Of a stretch of 64,000 nucleotides of DNA, positions 26,982-35,636 are shown piece after piece. Every line of letters begins with the position of its first letter. Position 1 is the first letter of the stretch. The stretch comes from Bacteroidales bacterium. GTDB taxonomy: Bacteria > Bacteroidota > Bacteroidia > Bacteroidales > JAIOZK01. The notes under the pieces were generated by a model, which was not told where the DNA came from, ran no database searches, and saw only the letters and a list, made by a program, of their open reading frames with translations. Location: positions 44,172-108,171 of the forward strand of contig JAIPBS010000009.1 of NCBI GenBank assembly GCA_021738625.1. Direction: 5' to 3'. The translations under genes were made by a program, and so were the position numbers.

Positions 26982-27995
26982 TTAATCAATCTTGTATTCA
27001 AAACTCAAATAAATATAGGCTTCTTTCTCGCGATTTTTAGCAAGCGGGTACCAATCCTGATAGTTTAGGGCAATCCTAACCTGCCTTATGGGACTGTATT
27101 GTACTCCCCCAATGATGGCTGTACCATCCTCAATCAGGTTCCACGGGCGGTCTTCTGATATTACCATGTTGGACGTAAGACGGTCATACCTTCCAAAGGC
27201 CTGAAAGTGTTCATTGATAAAAACCGTTCCATAAACAGAGAGTCCCTCCTGGTTGTGGTTTTCAATATAAGACTCATTCCTTTTCAGATTGTATTCTGCG
27301 CCCAACTTAAAAAGTCTTTCATATTCATAACCGATGAAAGAAGCAAGCGTGGATTGACTAAGGTCCTTCCTGCTGAGATCATAATAGAACCTGGCCACCA
27401 ATCCATGAAGCGGCCGCAGGGTGATCCCCCAGCCGCCCTTGTACGTATTGTCGGCCTGTAGTTGCACATAACCCTCGCCATTCATGATTGTAAAATCAAC
27501 ACTGACCGTTTCATTGATTTTATATCCAATGCTTCCGCCTATGTCGGCACTGTTCCCGAACCGATACTCATCCATAAAAGACTTGTAAATGTAACGATAT
27601 CCCCAGAATTTTTCCTGAAGTTTGAACTGCTTCAGATCAATCAAACCAAAACTGGCAGTCAGGTTCCCATTTTCATAGATCAGAGCGGCATTTTTGAAAT
27701 AGGCATATCTTTTTATAAGCGAATATGCCGATTTATCATCCGGGCTTCCGATGTCGAGCTTGGCAACAACAGAGAAGTTAGGGCTTAGATTGTAAAGGTA
27801 TCCAAAATAAGCCCGCTTGATCTCAAGGGCAGATTTGTCGGTTCCTTCACTTATGGATGTATGAAAATTACTAAATACCTTAATAATGGGTTCACCCGCT
27901 GGTTTAAAGGAATTTTCGGTCTGTACCTGTGCAATTGTTTTAGTTAATGTTGATAAAACCAGCAGAATTATGGATAAAAAAAATACTTTTTTCAT
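26982..27995 (-). CDS. Phosphate-selective porin-like outer-membrane channel
   Basis: 337-residue protein with signal peptide (MKKVFFLSIILLVLSTLTKT, then IAQ) and a 16-strand-type barrel sequence resembling the OprP/OprO phosphate-selective porin family (SFKPAGEPIIKVFSNFHTSI, ALEIKRAYFGYLYNLSPNF, ending YIYLSFEYKID). It would let phosphate cross the outer membrane. First gene of a minus-strand pair with the surface lipoprotein, divergent from PiT, with the 11-bp-spaced hexamers 74-112 bp upstream of its start. Confidence 0.82.
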   Translation of the reverse strand: MKKVFFLSIILLVLSTLTKTIAQVQTENSFKPAGEPIIKVFSNFHTSISEGTDKSALEIKRAYFGYLYNLSPNFSVVAKLDIGSPDDKSAYSLIKRYAYFKNAALIYENGNLTASFGLIDLKQFKLQEKFWGYRYIYKSFMDEYRFGNSADIGGSIGYKINETVSVDFTIMNGEGYVQLQADNTYKGGWGITLRPLHGLVARFYYDLSRKDLSQSTLASFIGYEYERLFKLGAEYNLKRNESYIENHNQEGLSVYGTVFINEHFQAFGRYDRLTSNMVISEDRPWNLIEDGTAIIGGVQYSPIRQVRIALNYQDWYPLAKNREKEAYIYLSFEYKID

Positions 27996-28068
27996 GTTTC
28001 CTTTTGTTGCAAAAACTTACTTTTAAGGTCGTGTTAATAAGTCAACAAGTTTAGTTGTTTTTTGGGAA

Positions 28069-28107
28069 TTTACAATAAACTTACATTAACTTTACATTAA
28101 ATTAACA
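28069..28107. promoter_or_regulatory. Predicted Pho box: four hexamers with an 11-bp period
   Basis: TTTACA (28069-28074), CTTACA (28080-28085), TTTACA (28091-28096) and TTAACA (28102-28107) begin exactly 11 bp apart, separated by A/T-only or nearly A/T-only pentamers. On the minus strand these read TGTAAA/TGTTAA repeats. The layout equals that of PhoP boxes (TT[ATC]ACA-N5) and PhoB boxes (11-bp direct repeats). It lies between the divergent porin and PiT genes, both phosphate-related, about 66 and 74 bp from their starts. Confidence 0.7.
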
Positions 28108-28172
28108 TGAGCGGAAAGTCTAACAAACAAACATTGTCTAATATTGCGGTCTAATTATCCACATACTGATTT

Positions 28173-30428
28173 ATGGAAACTATTTACTTAGTACTTGTCG
28201 GATTTCTTTTCATATTAGCCATTAGCGACCTGATGGTCGGAGTAAGCAACGACGCCGTCAACTTCTTAAATTCCGCGATCGGATCAAAGGTAGCCCCCTT
28301 GCGGGTGATCATGATCATTGCAGCCCTGGGAATAGTTTTCGGAGCAACATTCTCAAGCGGTATGATGGAAGTTGCCCGAAAAGGCATATTTCATCCACAA
28401 TATTTTTACTTTTCAGAGATCATTGTGATTTTTCTGGCGGTAATGATTACTGATGTTTTGCTGCTTGACCTGTTCAACACCTTTGGCATGCCGACATCCA
28501 CAACTGTTTCCATTGTTTTCGAATTGCTCGGCGCAGCCGTCGCGATCGCCATGTTAAAAGCCATCAGCAACCCGGGTGGTATGGGCATGGGAGAATATAT
28601 CAATTCAGGTAAGGCACTTGCCATCATTTCCGGAATCTTGTTATCTGTGGTGATCGCCTTTACGATCGGGGCTATCGTCCAGTATTTTGCACGTTTGTTG
28701 TTTTCCTTTAATTATAAAAGGAACCTGAAATACTTCGGTGCCATATGGGGTGGTATCGCCATCACTGCCATCACCTATTTCATTCTTATAAAAGGAGCTA
28801 AGGGCGCTTCATTTATGTCGGGATCAACCGTGGCTTTTATCAAACAGAACACCCTGCTGATCATCGTTGGCAGCTTTATTTTCTGGACCATTATTCTCCA
28901 GCTTTTCACCTGGCTTACAAAAATGAACATTCTTAAGTTCATCGTACTGGTTGGAACTTTTGCCCTTGCCATGGCCTTTGCAGGAAACGACCTGGTGAAC
29001 TTCATAGGCGTACCCCTGGCTGGATACGAATCATTCGTGGCATTCAGGGATGCACAGGCCACCGATCCCGACATGTTCCTAATGACCAGTTTGACGGGTG
29101 CTGTAAAAACACCTACTTTCTTTTTGCTGATCGCCGGTATTATTATGGTGATCACCTTATGGACCTCCAAAAAATCAAGATCCGTTACCAAAACCGAGAT
29201 CAACCTTGCAAGACAAAATGTCGGATATGAGCGATTCGGATCATCCCTGTTTGCAAGATCAGCTGTAAGATGGACCACCAATGCGTCTCAGGCTTTCCGG
29301 CGGATCATGCCAAATAAGATTAACAAAACCATTGAAAGGCAATTTGATCAAAGGGAATATAAACAAGAAATGAAAACACTGGGCCAGGATGCTCCCTATT
29401 TCGATCTGATCCGTGCCTCGGTAAATCTTGTCGTTGCCAGCGTACTGATTGCATTCGCAACTTCACTTAAACTTCCGCTTTCAACAACCTATGTGACATT
29501 TATGGTAGCTATGGGCACATCCCTTTCCGACAAAGCCTGGGGGAGAGAAAGCGCTGTTTACAGGATCACCGGAGTATTGAGCGTGATTGGCGGATGGTTC
29601 TTTACTGCCTTAAGTGCTTTTACCTGCGCATTTATTATTGCCTTATTGTTTGCCTGGGGCGGCTTCATCATTATCATTGTTATGATGATCATTGCACTGA
29701 TCGTTATCATTAAAACACATGCAGTGCACAAGAGAAGATCGTCAGAAGCAAAAAAACATGAAGAAATTGAGGTGATCAACGAAGAAAACATTGTGCAAAA
29801 ATCAGCCGATAACATCATCAACACCTTGAATGAAGTAGTTGAAGCCTATGATGAAACCATGGAAGGACTGGGTAAAGAGGACCTCAAAATACTTAAAAGC
29901 GTTTATAAGAAAACCACGGAAATCAATAAAACCTCAAAAAGACTTAAGGACAACATCCATCATACCGTTGACGAATTGCAGGAAGACTCGGTTGAAACCG
30001 GGCACTATTATGTTCAGGTTCTGGACTACCTCAGGGAAATCGGACATGCGCTCAATTTCATTACCAGTCCCTCTCTTGATCATGTCAAAAACAACCATAA
30101 AGGGATGATCCCCCCACAGATAGAAGAACTGGGGCAAATCAAGAACGGTTTGGCGGAATATATCAAGGAGTGCAATGTCATCATCAGCAACAACGATTTC
30201 AGCAAAATGAATGAAGTCACCAACATCCAGCAAAATCTTCTTAAGCTGATTGATCAAAACCGTAAAAACCAGATCAAAAGGATCAAACGGGCAGAAACGG
30301 GTACAAAAAACAGCATGCTCTTCCTGAACAACCTGCAGGAAACCAAAAACCTTGTACTGTTTATTCTAAACCTATTGAAATCATACAGGGATTTTGTGAT
30401 CTACGACAATAAAATCAACGGGAAATAG
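28173..30428 (+). CDS. Inorganic phosphate transporter PiT with C-terminal PhoU-like domain
   Basis: 751-residue PiT-family permease. Two PiT half-motifs are present: GVSNDAVNFLNSAIGSKVAP (about residues 23-42) and FAGNDLVNFIGVPLAGYES (about 269-287), each on repeated membrane bundles; a long cytosolic loop lies around 335-410, with further helices to about 515. Residues 540-745 form a helical PhoU-like tail, absent from most shorter PiT proteins. Imports phosphate as a metal-phosphate or ion-coupled complex. The predicted Pho box lies just upstream. Its stop codon overlaps the beginning of the next frame. Confidence 0.93.
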   Translation: METIYLVLVGFLFILAISDLMVGVSNDAVNFLNSAIGSKVAPLRVIMIIAALGIVFGATFSSGMMEVARKGIFHPQYFYFSEIIVIFLAVMITDVLLLDLFNTFGMPTSTTVSIVFELLGAAVAIAMLKAISNPGGMGMGEYINSGKALAIISGILLSVVIAFTIGAIVQYFARLLFSFNYKRNLKYFGAIWGGIAITAITYFILIKGAKGASFMSGSTVAFIKQNTLLIIVGSFIFWTIILQLFTWLTKMNILKFIVLVGTFALAMAFAGNDLVNFIGVPLAGYESFVAFRDAQATDPDMFLMTSLTGAVKTPTFFLLIAGIIMVITLWTSKKSRSVTKTEINLARQNVGYERFGSSLFARSAVRWTTNASQAFRRIMPNKINKTIERQFDQREYKQEMKTLGQDAPYFDLIRASVNLVVASVLIAFATSLKLPLSTTYVTFMVAMGTSLSDKAWGRESAVYRITGVLSVIGGWFFTALSAFTCAFIIALLFAWGGFIIIIVMMIIALIVIIKTHAVHKRRSSEAKKHEEIEVINEENIVQKSADNIINTLNEVVEAYDETMEGLGKEDLKILKSVYKKTTEINKTSKRLKDNIHHTVDELQEDSVETGHYYVQVLDYLREIGHALNFITSPSLDHVKNNHKGMIPPQIEELGQIKNGLAEYIKECNVIISNNDFSKMNEVTNIQQNLLKLIDQNRKNQIKRIKRAETGTKNSMLFLNNLQETKNLVLFILNLLKSYRDFVIYDNKINGK

Positions 30429-30892
30429 AACCTGAAAAGATCATATCAGGAGGACAAACCGGTGTTGACCGGGCCGCCCTTGATTTCGCCATGCTACATG
30501 GCATTGCAACAGCTGGGTTTTGCCCGAAGGGTCGCAAAGCGGAAGACGGGCCGATCGATCCGAAATATCCGCTCACCGAAACCAAAACAGCAAATTATCG
30601 GGAGCGAACACGTCTTAACATTCTTCACAGTGATGCCACACTGATTATATATTCTCATACAATGGACAAGGGAACAGCCTTAACTGCAAATCTTTGCAAT
30701 GAAATGAATAGGACACATCTGATGATCGATCTTGACAAAACTTTTGAATTGAGGAATTTTAAAACATGGCTTAAGAAAGAGAATATAAAAACACTTAACA
30801 TTGCCGGGCCGCGAGAAAGTCATACAAAAGGGATTTATGAAGAAGCATTATCTTTTTTGTTTTTCATTTTCATTAATCCCGGCAACAATTGA
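30425..30892 (+). CDS. Putative molybdenum-carrier-like SLOG protein without a standard start codon
   Basis: The frame encodes EPEKIISGGQTGVDRAALDF and continues RKAEDGPIDPKYPLTET and HSDATLIIYS, the nucleotide-binding signature of the putative molybdenum carrier/YpsA-like SLOG family (about 150 residues). Full length needs a start before base 30440, but between the in-frame stop at 30410 and the motif there is no ATG, GTG or TTG; ATA at 30425 overlaps the PiT stop codon. ATG at 30491 would delete the whole nucleotide-binding motif. Either a rare AUA start with translational coupling is used, or the gene is broken by a single-base change. Function of the family is not established. Confidence 0.65.
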   Translation: MEPEKIISGGQTGVDRAALDFAMLHGIATAGFCPKGRKAEDGPIDPKYPLTETKTANYRERTRLNILHSDATLIIYSHTMDKGTALTANLCNEMNRTHLMIDLDKTFELRNFKTWLKKENIKTLNIAGPRESHTKGIYEEALSFLFFIFINPGNN

Positions 30893-30937
30893 GAATAAAA
30901 TACTTTATAGCTTTGCATTTGAAATTGGATCAATGCA

Positions 30938-31219
30938 ATGGAGCATCTTGAAAAGATTAAAAAGGCTGAAATTATTTTGTCCCGACTCAAAACGGAACTT
31001 CTGGAAATTTTATTAAAGAAAGAAAAACAAGACTATTGCAGCGATCATATGATGCTGCCCTGGATAGAAGAAGATGCGGAATACCTCATTAAGAAACTTC
31101 AACTAAGCAAAGAAGACGAAAAAAGCTTTATTCGTAAAATTCATAATATTTTTGGAGTTTATTCGGAGGAGATGCCTCTTCTTAAAAGAAAACGGCGCTG
31201 GCCAAACCGAAGGAAGTAG
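30938..31219 (+). CDS. Small hypothetical protein
   Basis: 93 residues, mostly helical and charged, starting MEHLEKIKKAEIILSRLKTE with a strongly basic tail (LLKRKRRWPNRRK). No signal peptide or membrane helix. No family is recognised. It lies between the SLOG gene and convergent prmC (4 bp from its stop). Codon use and length look gene-like, but its reality rests on the open frame only. Confidence 0.5.
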   Translation: MEHLEKIKKAEIILSRLKTELLEILLKKEKQDYCSDHMMLPWIEEDAEYLIKKLQLSKEDEKSFIRKIHNIFGVYSEEMPLLKRKRRWPNRRK

Positions 31220-31223
31220 CCAC

Positions 31224-32096
31224 TTAGCATTGTCGGAAAGCTGCCACGACAAAACGCTCCTTGCCGCTTAAATCCCGACGCAAGTGGATTGCTGGGAAAT
31301 TCATGCTGAAAAGATCGCGGACCTCCCTTCCCAATGCCTCATTAATCTCAGCTATCAACATTCCTTTTTCACTAAGATATTCTGCTGCAAATTCCATTAA
31401 TTTTTCATAAAAAATCAAGGGAGCATCCTCCTTAACAAAAAGTGCCTGATGCGGTTCATGGTTGAGCACATTCGGTTTCATCAATGCTTTTTCGGATTCC
31501 CTAACATATGGTGGATTGGAAATGATCAGATCGAAATAATCATCCGGTTTTTTCCATGTATTGCTTTTCAAAAAATCAAGTTGTATAAAATCAACATCAA
31601 GCTTAAGCCGGTCAGCGTTGGTTCTGGCAACTTCAAGTGCAGCAGTTGAATGATCCAGGGCAACAACCTTCGCTTCAGGGAACATCTTCTTCATGGCCAG
31701 GGCAATGCACCCGCTTCCCGTTCCCACATCAATGATCTTTTCAGGCCGTATTTGTTTCAGGTATTCATTTTTAACGAGATAGACCATTTCTTCGGTTTCC
31801 GGTCTGGGAATGAGTACCCCGGGTTTTACCAACAACTCCATATCAAAAAAGTAAGTTTTGCCAGTAATATATTGTATTGGGATAAGATCCAGAAGTTTTA
31901 CAACAGCCTGTCTGATTTGTTTTTCATCCTCCGGTTCCAGGTTCCGGTCCGCTTGTGTCATAAACTGTTGCCGGCCGATGTTCAGCAAATCCGTAAACAG
32001 TACAACAAGCATTTGCCTTGCTTCCTGCTGCCCGTAAACAGCGCTTAAACAGGGCATCAACTCTCTGTACAGTCCATTGATTGTAACTTTCTTCAT
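31224..32096 (-). CDS. prmC: Peptide chain release factor N5-glutamine methyltransferase
   Basis: 290-residue SAM-dependent enzyme that methylates the GGQ glutamine of release factors. The N-terminal helical domain (about 1-100) precedes IPRPETEEMVYLV, the SAM motif IIDVGTGSGCIALAMKK and the catalytic NPPY motif in FDLIISNPPYVRESE. Length matches the family (about 280-290). ATG at 32096 is shared with a divergent overlapping frame on the plus strand, which is why the kinase gene's start is set farther downstream. Confidence 0.96.
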   Translation of the reverse strand: MKKVTINGLYRELMPCLSAVYGQQEARQMLVVLFTDLLNIGRQQFMTQADRNLEPEDEKQIRQAVVKLLDLIPIQYITGKTYFFDMELLVKPGVLIPRPETEEMVYLVKNEYLKQIRPEKIIDVGTGSGCIALAMKKMFPEAKVVALDHSTAALEVARTNADRLKLDVDFIQLDFLKSNTWKKPDDYFDLIISNPPYVRESEKALMKPNVLNHEPHQALFVKEDAPLIFYEKLMEFAAEYLSEKGMLIAEINEALGREVRDLFSMNFPAIHLRRDLSGKERFVVAAFRQC

Positions 32097-32196
32097 TTTT
32101 ATACCGAAATTACGTATTTTTGGGGATACGGCAGAAAAATGTATTTTAGCAGGTCAGCTAACAACTGTCATTGTAATAACACCAAAACAGAATGCA

Positions 32197-32841
32197 ATGG
32201 AAGGCGATATTTTAATCATTAATAAAAATCACAGAAAAGCAGCCCGGCAGGTTGTTGATTTGATTTTGGAGGACATCCTGTCGGCAGGCAACCTTTATGT
32301 GATAAGTGTTGCAGGAGAATCCGGAGCCGGTAAATCCGAAATTGCAGCATCCATTGCCGAACAACTAAGCGAGCAAGATGTCAGCCATTATATTTTTCAG
32401 CAGGATGACTATTTTGTCTATCCCCCGAAAACCAATGCGGAACAAAGGGTGAAAGACCTCAAATGGGTTGGCCCGGCAGAAGTTAAAATCGACCTGATCG
32501 ACGAACATCTGCAAAAGGTCAGAGCAGGTGAAACCGTCATTGAAAAACCGCTCGTTATCTTCGATGATGATAAGATCACCACCGAAAAGGTAGATCTTGC
32601 AGGCAAGCAGGTGATCATCGTGGAGGGCACCTACACCACATTACTCAATAATGCCGACTGCAGGGTTTTCATCGACAGAAATTATAAAGATACCAGGGAT
32701 TCCCGGAAAGAAAGAAACCGTGAAAAACAAGATGATTTCCTGGAACAGATTTTAAAAATCGAACACCGAATCATCTCCAATCATAAAGAACTTGCAAACA
32801 TAGTGATCACTAAAGATTACGACGCGAAAAAAATCATTTAA
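32197..32841 (+). CDS. Uridine-kinase-like P-loop kinase
   Basis: 214-residue P-loop protein of the uridine kinase/phosphoribulokinase family. Walker A is GESGAGKSE (residues 40-48); FQQDDYFVYPPKTNAEQR is the substrate-binding region and VIIVEGTYTTLL the Walker B strand; RDSRKERNREKQD is the lid. ATG at 32197 is chosen because an upstream in-frame ATG at 32077 lies inside prmC and would add 40 unrelated residues. The stop is one base from the glycosyltransferase start, so the two are coupled. Substrate may be a nucleoside or a sugar rather than uridine; this is not decided by sequence. Confidence 0.85.
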   Translation: MEGDILIINKNHRKAARQVVDLILEDILSAGNLYVISVAGESGAGKSEIAASIAEQLSEQDVSHYIFQQDDYFVYPPKTNAEQRVKDLKWVGPAEVKIDLIDEHLQKVRAGETVIEKPLVIFDDDKITTEKVDLAGKQVIIVEGTYTTLLNNADCRVFIDRNYKDTRDSRKERNREKQDDFLEQILKIEHRIISNHKELANIVITKDYDAKKII

Positions 32842-32842
32842 C

Positions 32843-34105
32843 ATGAATAATAAATTTAACAGAATAGCCATGCTCAGCACACATGGTTATTTTGATCCGG
32901 TCCCTGTGCTGGGCCGAACCGATACCGGTGGTCAGGTGGTTTACGTACTGGAACTCGCCAAAGCCATTTCAAAACTGGGCATCAAGGTAGATATTTATAC
33001 CCGATGGTTCAGCAAAGATCAAAAACAGATCGACCCGGTACCGGGCTACGCTGATGTTAATGTGATCCGTATACAGGCCGGTCCGTGGGAATTCATACCA
33101 AAAGAGAAAATCTATGGTGTTCTGCCCGAACTCTCGGACAATATGATTGATTTTATCAATAAACAAGGCTGGGAATATGATCTTTTTCACGGTCATTATG
33201 TTGATGCCGGTATTGTTACTCTGGATGTTGCCAAAGCATTCGGCAAACCGGCCTATTTCACAGCACATTCACTGGGCGCCTGGAAAAAAGAACAAATGGG
33301 AGGCGACCCGGGCGCCATGGAAGCGAAATTTAATTTCAAACATAGGATAAGCGAAGAAATCAGGATATTTAAGAATGTGAATGCACAAAGTGTGACCTCT
33401 ATTGTGCAAAAAGAAAAACTCAATGAATTGTATGATTTTTATGCAAACAACATTGTGGACATACCTCCGGGCGTCGATATACATACCTTTAAACCTGCAA
33501 CCGAAGAAAAGGAAGATGCCGTGGTACTAAAAAAAGTGCCGAATAATTATATTTATTGCATTAGCCGGATCGACAGCAATAAAGGACACGATTTCCTGCT
33601 TCGCGCATTTAACCTGGTAAGAAAAAAAATAGACCATGTCGACCTGGTAATTGGCGGTGGATCACCCAACCCCAAGGATCGGGAAAAAGAAGTGTTTGAT
33701 CTTATGCACAATATCATTAACGAACTCGATATGGCTGAGCGGGTTCACGTCATTGGTTATGTGCCGGATGAACTGATGCCACCTTACTACCGCCATGCGC
33801 TGTTGTTTGTTTTACCAAGCCTGTTTGAACCTTTCGGGATGACCACACAGGAGGCCATGGCCTGCGGAACACCGGTGGTGGTATCCCGTTTCGGCGGCAT
33901 CCGCAACGTTATTAAAAACAAAGAAAACGGAATGCTGATCGACCCATCCGATCCAAAAGAATTTGCAGACACTTTAATTGAAATGCTGGAAGATGAAGAA
34001 TTACGTGAAAAGTTGGGCCGTGCAGCTTATCAAACTGTGATCAGGGAATTTAGCTGGGAAGCCATTGCCGATCGTTTTCTGAAATTCTACAGCGATTTCT
34101 TGTAA
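32843..34105 (+). CDS. GT4 glycosyltransferase, sucrose-synthase/SPS-like
   Basis: 420-residue GT-B fold glycosyltransferase. The N-terminal GRTDTGGQVVYVLELAKAIS is the donor/acceptor loop signature of the sucrose-phosphate synthase/sucrose synthase branch of GT4. The C-terminal half has the EX7E motif in LFEPFGMTTQEAMACGTPVV. It likely transfers a nucleotide-activated hexose onto a small sugar acceptor. The kinase gene ends one base before it. No phosphatase of the SPP type is next to it, so sucrose 6-phosphate synthesis is not shown. Confidence 0.88.
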   Translation: MNNKFNRIAMLSTHGYFDPVPVLGRTDTGGQVVYVLELAKAISKLGIKVDIYTRWFSKDQKQIDPVPGYADVNVIRIQAGPWEFIPKEKIYGVLPELSDNMIDFINKQGWEYDLFHGHYVDAGIVTLDVAKAFGKPAYFTAHSLGAWKKEQMGGDPGAMEAKFNFKHRISEEIRIFKNVNAQSVTSIVQKEKLNELYDFYANNIVDIPPGVDIHTFKPATEEKEDAVVLKKVPNNYIYCISRIDSNKGHDFLLRAFNLVRKKIDHVDLVIGGGSPNPKDREKEVFDLMHNIINELDMAERVHVIGYVPDELMPPYYRHALLFVLPSLFEPFGMTTQEAMACGTPVVVSRFGGIRNVIKNKENGMLIDPSDPKEFADTLIEMLEDEELREKLGRAAYQTVIREFSWEAIADRFLKFYSDFL

Positions 34106-34111
34106 ATCAAA

Positions 34112-34651
34112 ATGCAGCAGGCGCCTTTGTTTATCCTAACCGGCGAAAGGGCGTCAGGAAAAACCACCTTCCTGATGCACTTAATCCAAATACTGAAATC
34201 AAACGGTCTTAAACCCGAAGGATTTTATGCAATTGGTTACTGGCATAACAATCAACGTTCAAAATTTGAGCTGGTTAATATAACTTCGAATAATCGTATA
34301 TTGCTTTGCAAAACCGAAGCAGAAACAGACTGGCCCTTCCATCAGCCCTACTATTTCAACCCGGAAGCCATTCGCAAGGGAAACGATATCCTGAAATTAT
34401 CAGTAAAAAAGAAAGCAGATATCATTATAGTTGATGAAGTCGGCAAACTTGAGATCAGAGGGTTTATCTGGTATCAATTCCTCAAAAAACAGGTCAGGGA
34501 AATGGATCAACCAATGTTATGGGTAATCAGAAAGCCATTTATCAAAGAAACATTAAAGACCTTCGGCATCAGCCATTCCACAATAATCGACATTGAACAT
34601 AATACGCCTGAATATGTTTTTAGGTGGATCAAAAACAAACTGGCACTTTAA
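34112..34651 (+). CDS. THEP1-like nucleoside-triphosphatase
   Basis: 179-residue P-loop NTPase. Walker A GERASGKTT (residues 11-19) and Walker B ADIIIVDEVGKLEIRG match the THEP1/NTPase_1 family, whose members hydrolyse NTPs but have no settled role. It starts 6 bp after the glycosyltransferase and its TAA shares a base with the ATG of the DMT permease, so all four genes from 32197 appear to be one transcript. Confidence 0.85.
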   Translation: MQQAPLFILTGERASGKTTFLMHLIQILKSNGLKPEGFYAIGYWHNNQRSKFELVNITSNNRILLCKTEAETDWPFHQPYYFNPEAIRKGNDILKLSVKKKADIIIVDEVGKLEIRGFIWYQFLKKQVREMDQPMLWVIRKPFIKETLKTFGISHSTIIDIEHNTPEYVFRWIKNKLAL

Positions 34652-35505
34652 TGATTTATCTTATACTATCCATCATATTGTCGACGCTCATTTTCGTTGT
34701 TTTTAAGCTATTCAAGCGTTTTGGCATCAACACCTTCCAGGCAATCACGTTTAACTATATGTTAGCTGCCGGATTCGGATTTCTCTTCTTCAGCGAGGGA
34801 TTAAGCTTTGCTGGAATTTTTGATAAACCATGGTTCTTCATGGCCATTATTGAGGGCATCTTATTCATTGCAGTTTTCGTGCTTTTCGGCATTTCATCCC
34901 AAAGAGCGGGTGTTGCTGTAACAGCGGTGGCAAGTAAAATGTCAGTGATCATCCCGGTAATTGCAGGCATATTGCTATACAGCGATTCGGTAGCTGCAAA
35001 CAAGATCAGTGGCATCATTCTGGCTTTGCTGGCTTTCTACCTTTCAACTGTAAAGAACAAAGGAAGCGTGCGCGTGAAAAAGCACTTCATTTTCCCCATG
35101 CTTCTATTTCTGGGAAATGGATTGGTTGATGCGTTTATGAAAGTTGCAGAGCACTATTTCGTTTTTGAAGATAAAGGAAACTTTATTTCCACGCTCTTTT
35201 TTGTTGCCATGCTTATCAGCATCTCAATAACCAGCTACAAAGTTTCCTTCCTGAAAGAGAAGATCCTTTTAAAAAATGCACTGGGTGGAATGTTACTGGG
35301 CTTGATCAACTTTCTGACCAGTTACTGTGTTATCCTCGCCCTGGCATTTATGGAAAGCAGCAAGTTTTACCCTTTGCGCAATGCCGGTATTGTCAGTTTA
35401 TCAGCAGTTGTGGGGTTGGTATTGTTCAGGGAGAAATTAAGCAGGACCAACCTGATTGGTATTATTATTTCTGTTTTGGCTATTGTCCTGATTTCCCTCT
35501 CATAA
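34651..35505 (+). CDS. EamA/DMT-family permease
   Basis: 284-residue membrane protein with ten predicted helices in two EamA halves, beginning MIYLILSIILSTLIFVVFKL and with the second half from about residue 150 ending FREKLSRTNLIGIIISVLAI. ATG at 34651 overlaps the preceding stop (TAATG); an earlier in-frame ATG at 34624 would add nine polar residues. Drug/metabolite transporters of this size export amino acids, nucleosides or sugars; substrate unknown. Last gene of the kinase-glycosyltransferase-NTPase operon. Confidence 0.85.
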   Translation: MIYLILSIILSTLIFVVFKLFKRFGINTFQAITFNYMLAAGFGFLFFSEGLSFAGIFDKPWFFMAIIEGILFIAVFVLFGISSQRAGVAVTAVASKMSVIIPVIAGILLYSDSVAANKISGIILALLAFYLSTVKNKGSVRVKKHFIFPMLLFLGNGLVDAFMKVAEHYFVFEDKGNFISTLFFVAMLISISITSYKVSFLKEKILLKNALGGMLLGLINFLTSYCVILALAFMESSKFYPLRNAGIVSLSAVVGLVLFREKLSRTNLIGIIISVLAIVLISLS

Positions 35506-35528
35506 GAAATCAGACCAGCTTATTTAGC

Positions 35529-35559
35529 TTGATTTCAAATAGGTTTTCTAGTATATTTG
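35529..35559 (+). promoter_or_regulatory. Promoter of the YigZ-family gene
   Basis: TTG at 35529-35531, 20-bp spacer, TATATTTG at 35552-35559. Transcription would begin near 35566, after an upstream in-frame ATG at 35529, which supports the downstream start chosen for the gene. Confidence 0.6.
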
Positions 35560-35636
35560 GTAAAAATCAAAACCATGAACTTTCCTCAGAAGCCTTAAAT
35601 TTGGATAGCTTTGCAAGTGCATCAACAGAAGATATC

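Noticed and set aside
28155..28163. Perfect TTATCCACA, a DnaA box, upstream of PiT
   Set aside because: A single box with no cluster and no AT-rich unwinding region; cannot support an origin.
32077..32196. Longer start for the uridine-kinase-like gene
   Set aside because: Would overlap prmC and add 40 residues unlike any kinase N-terminus.
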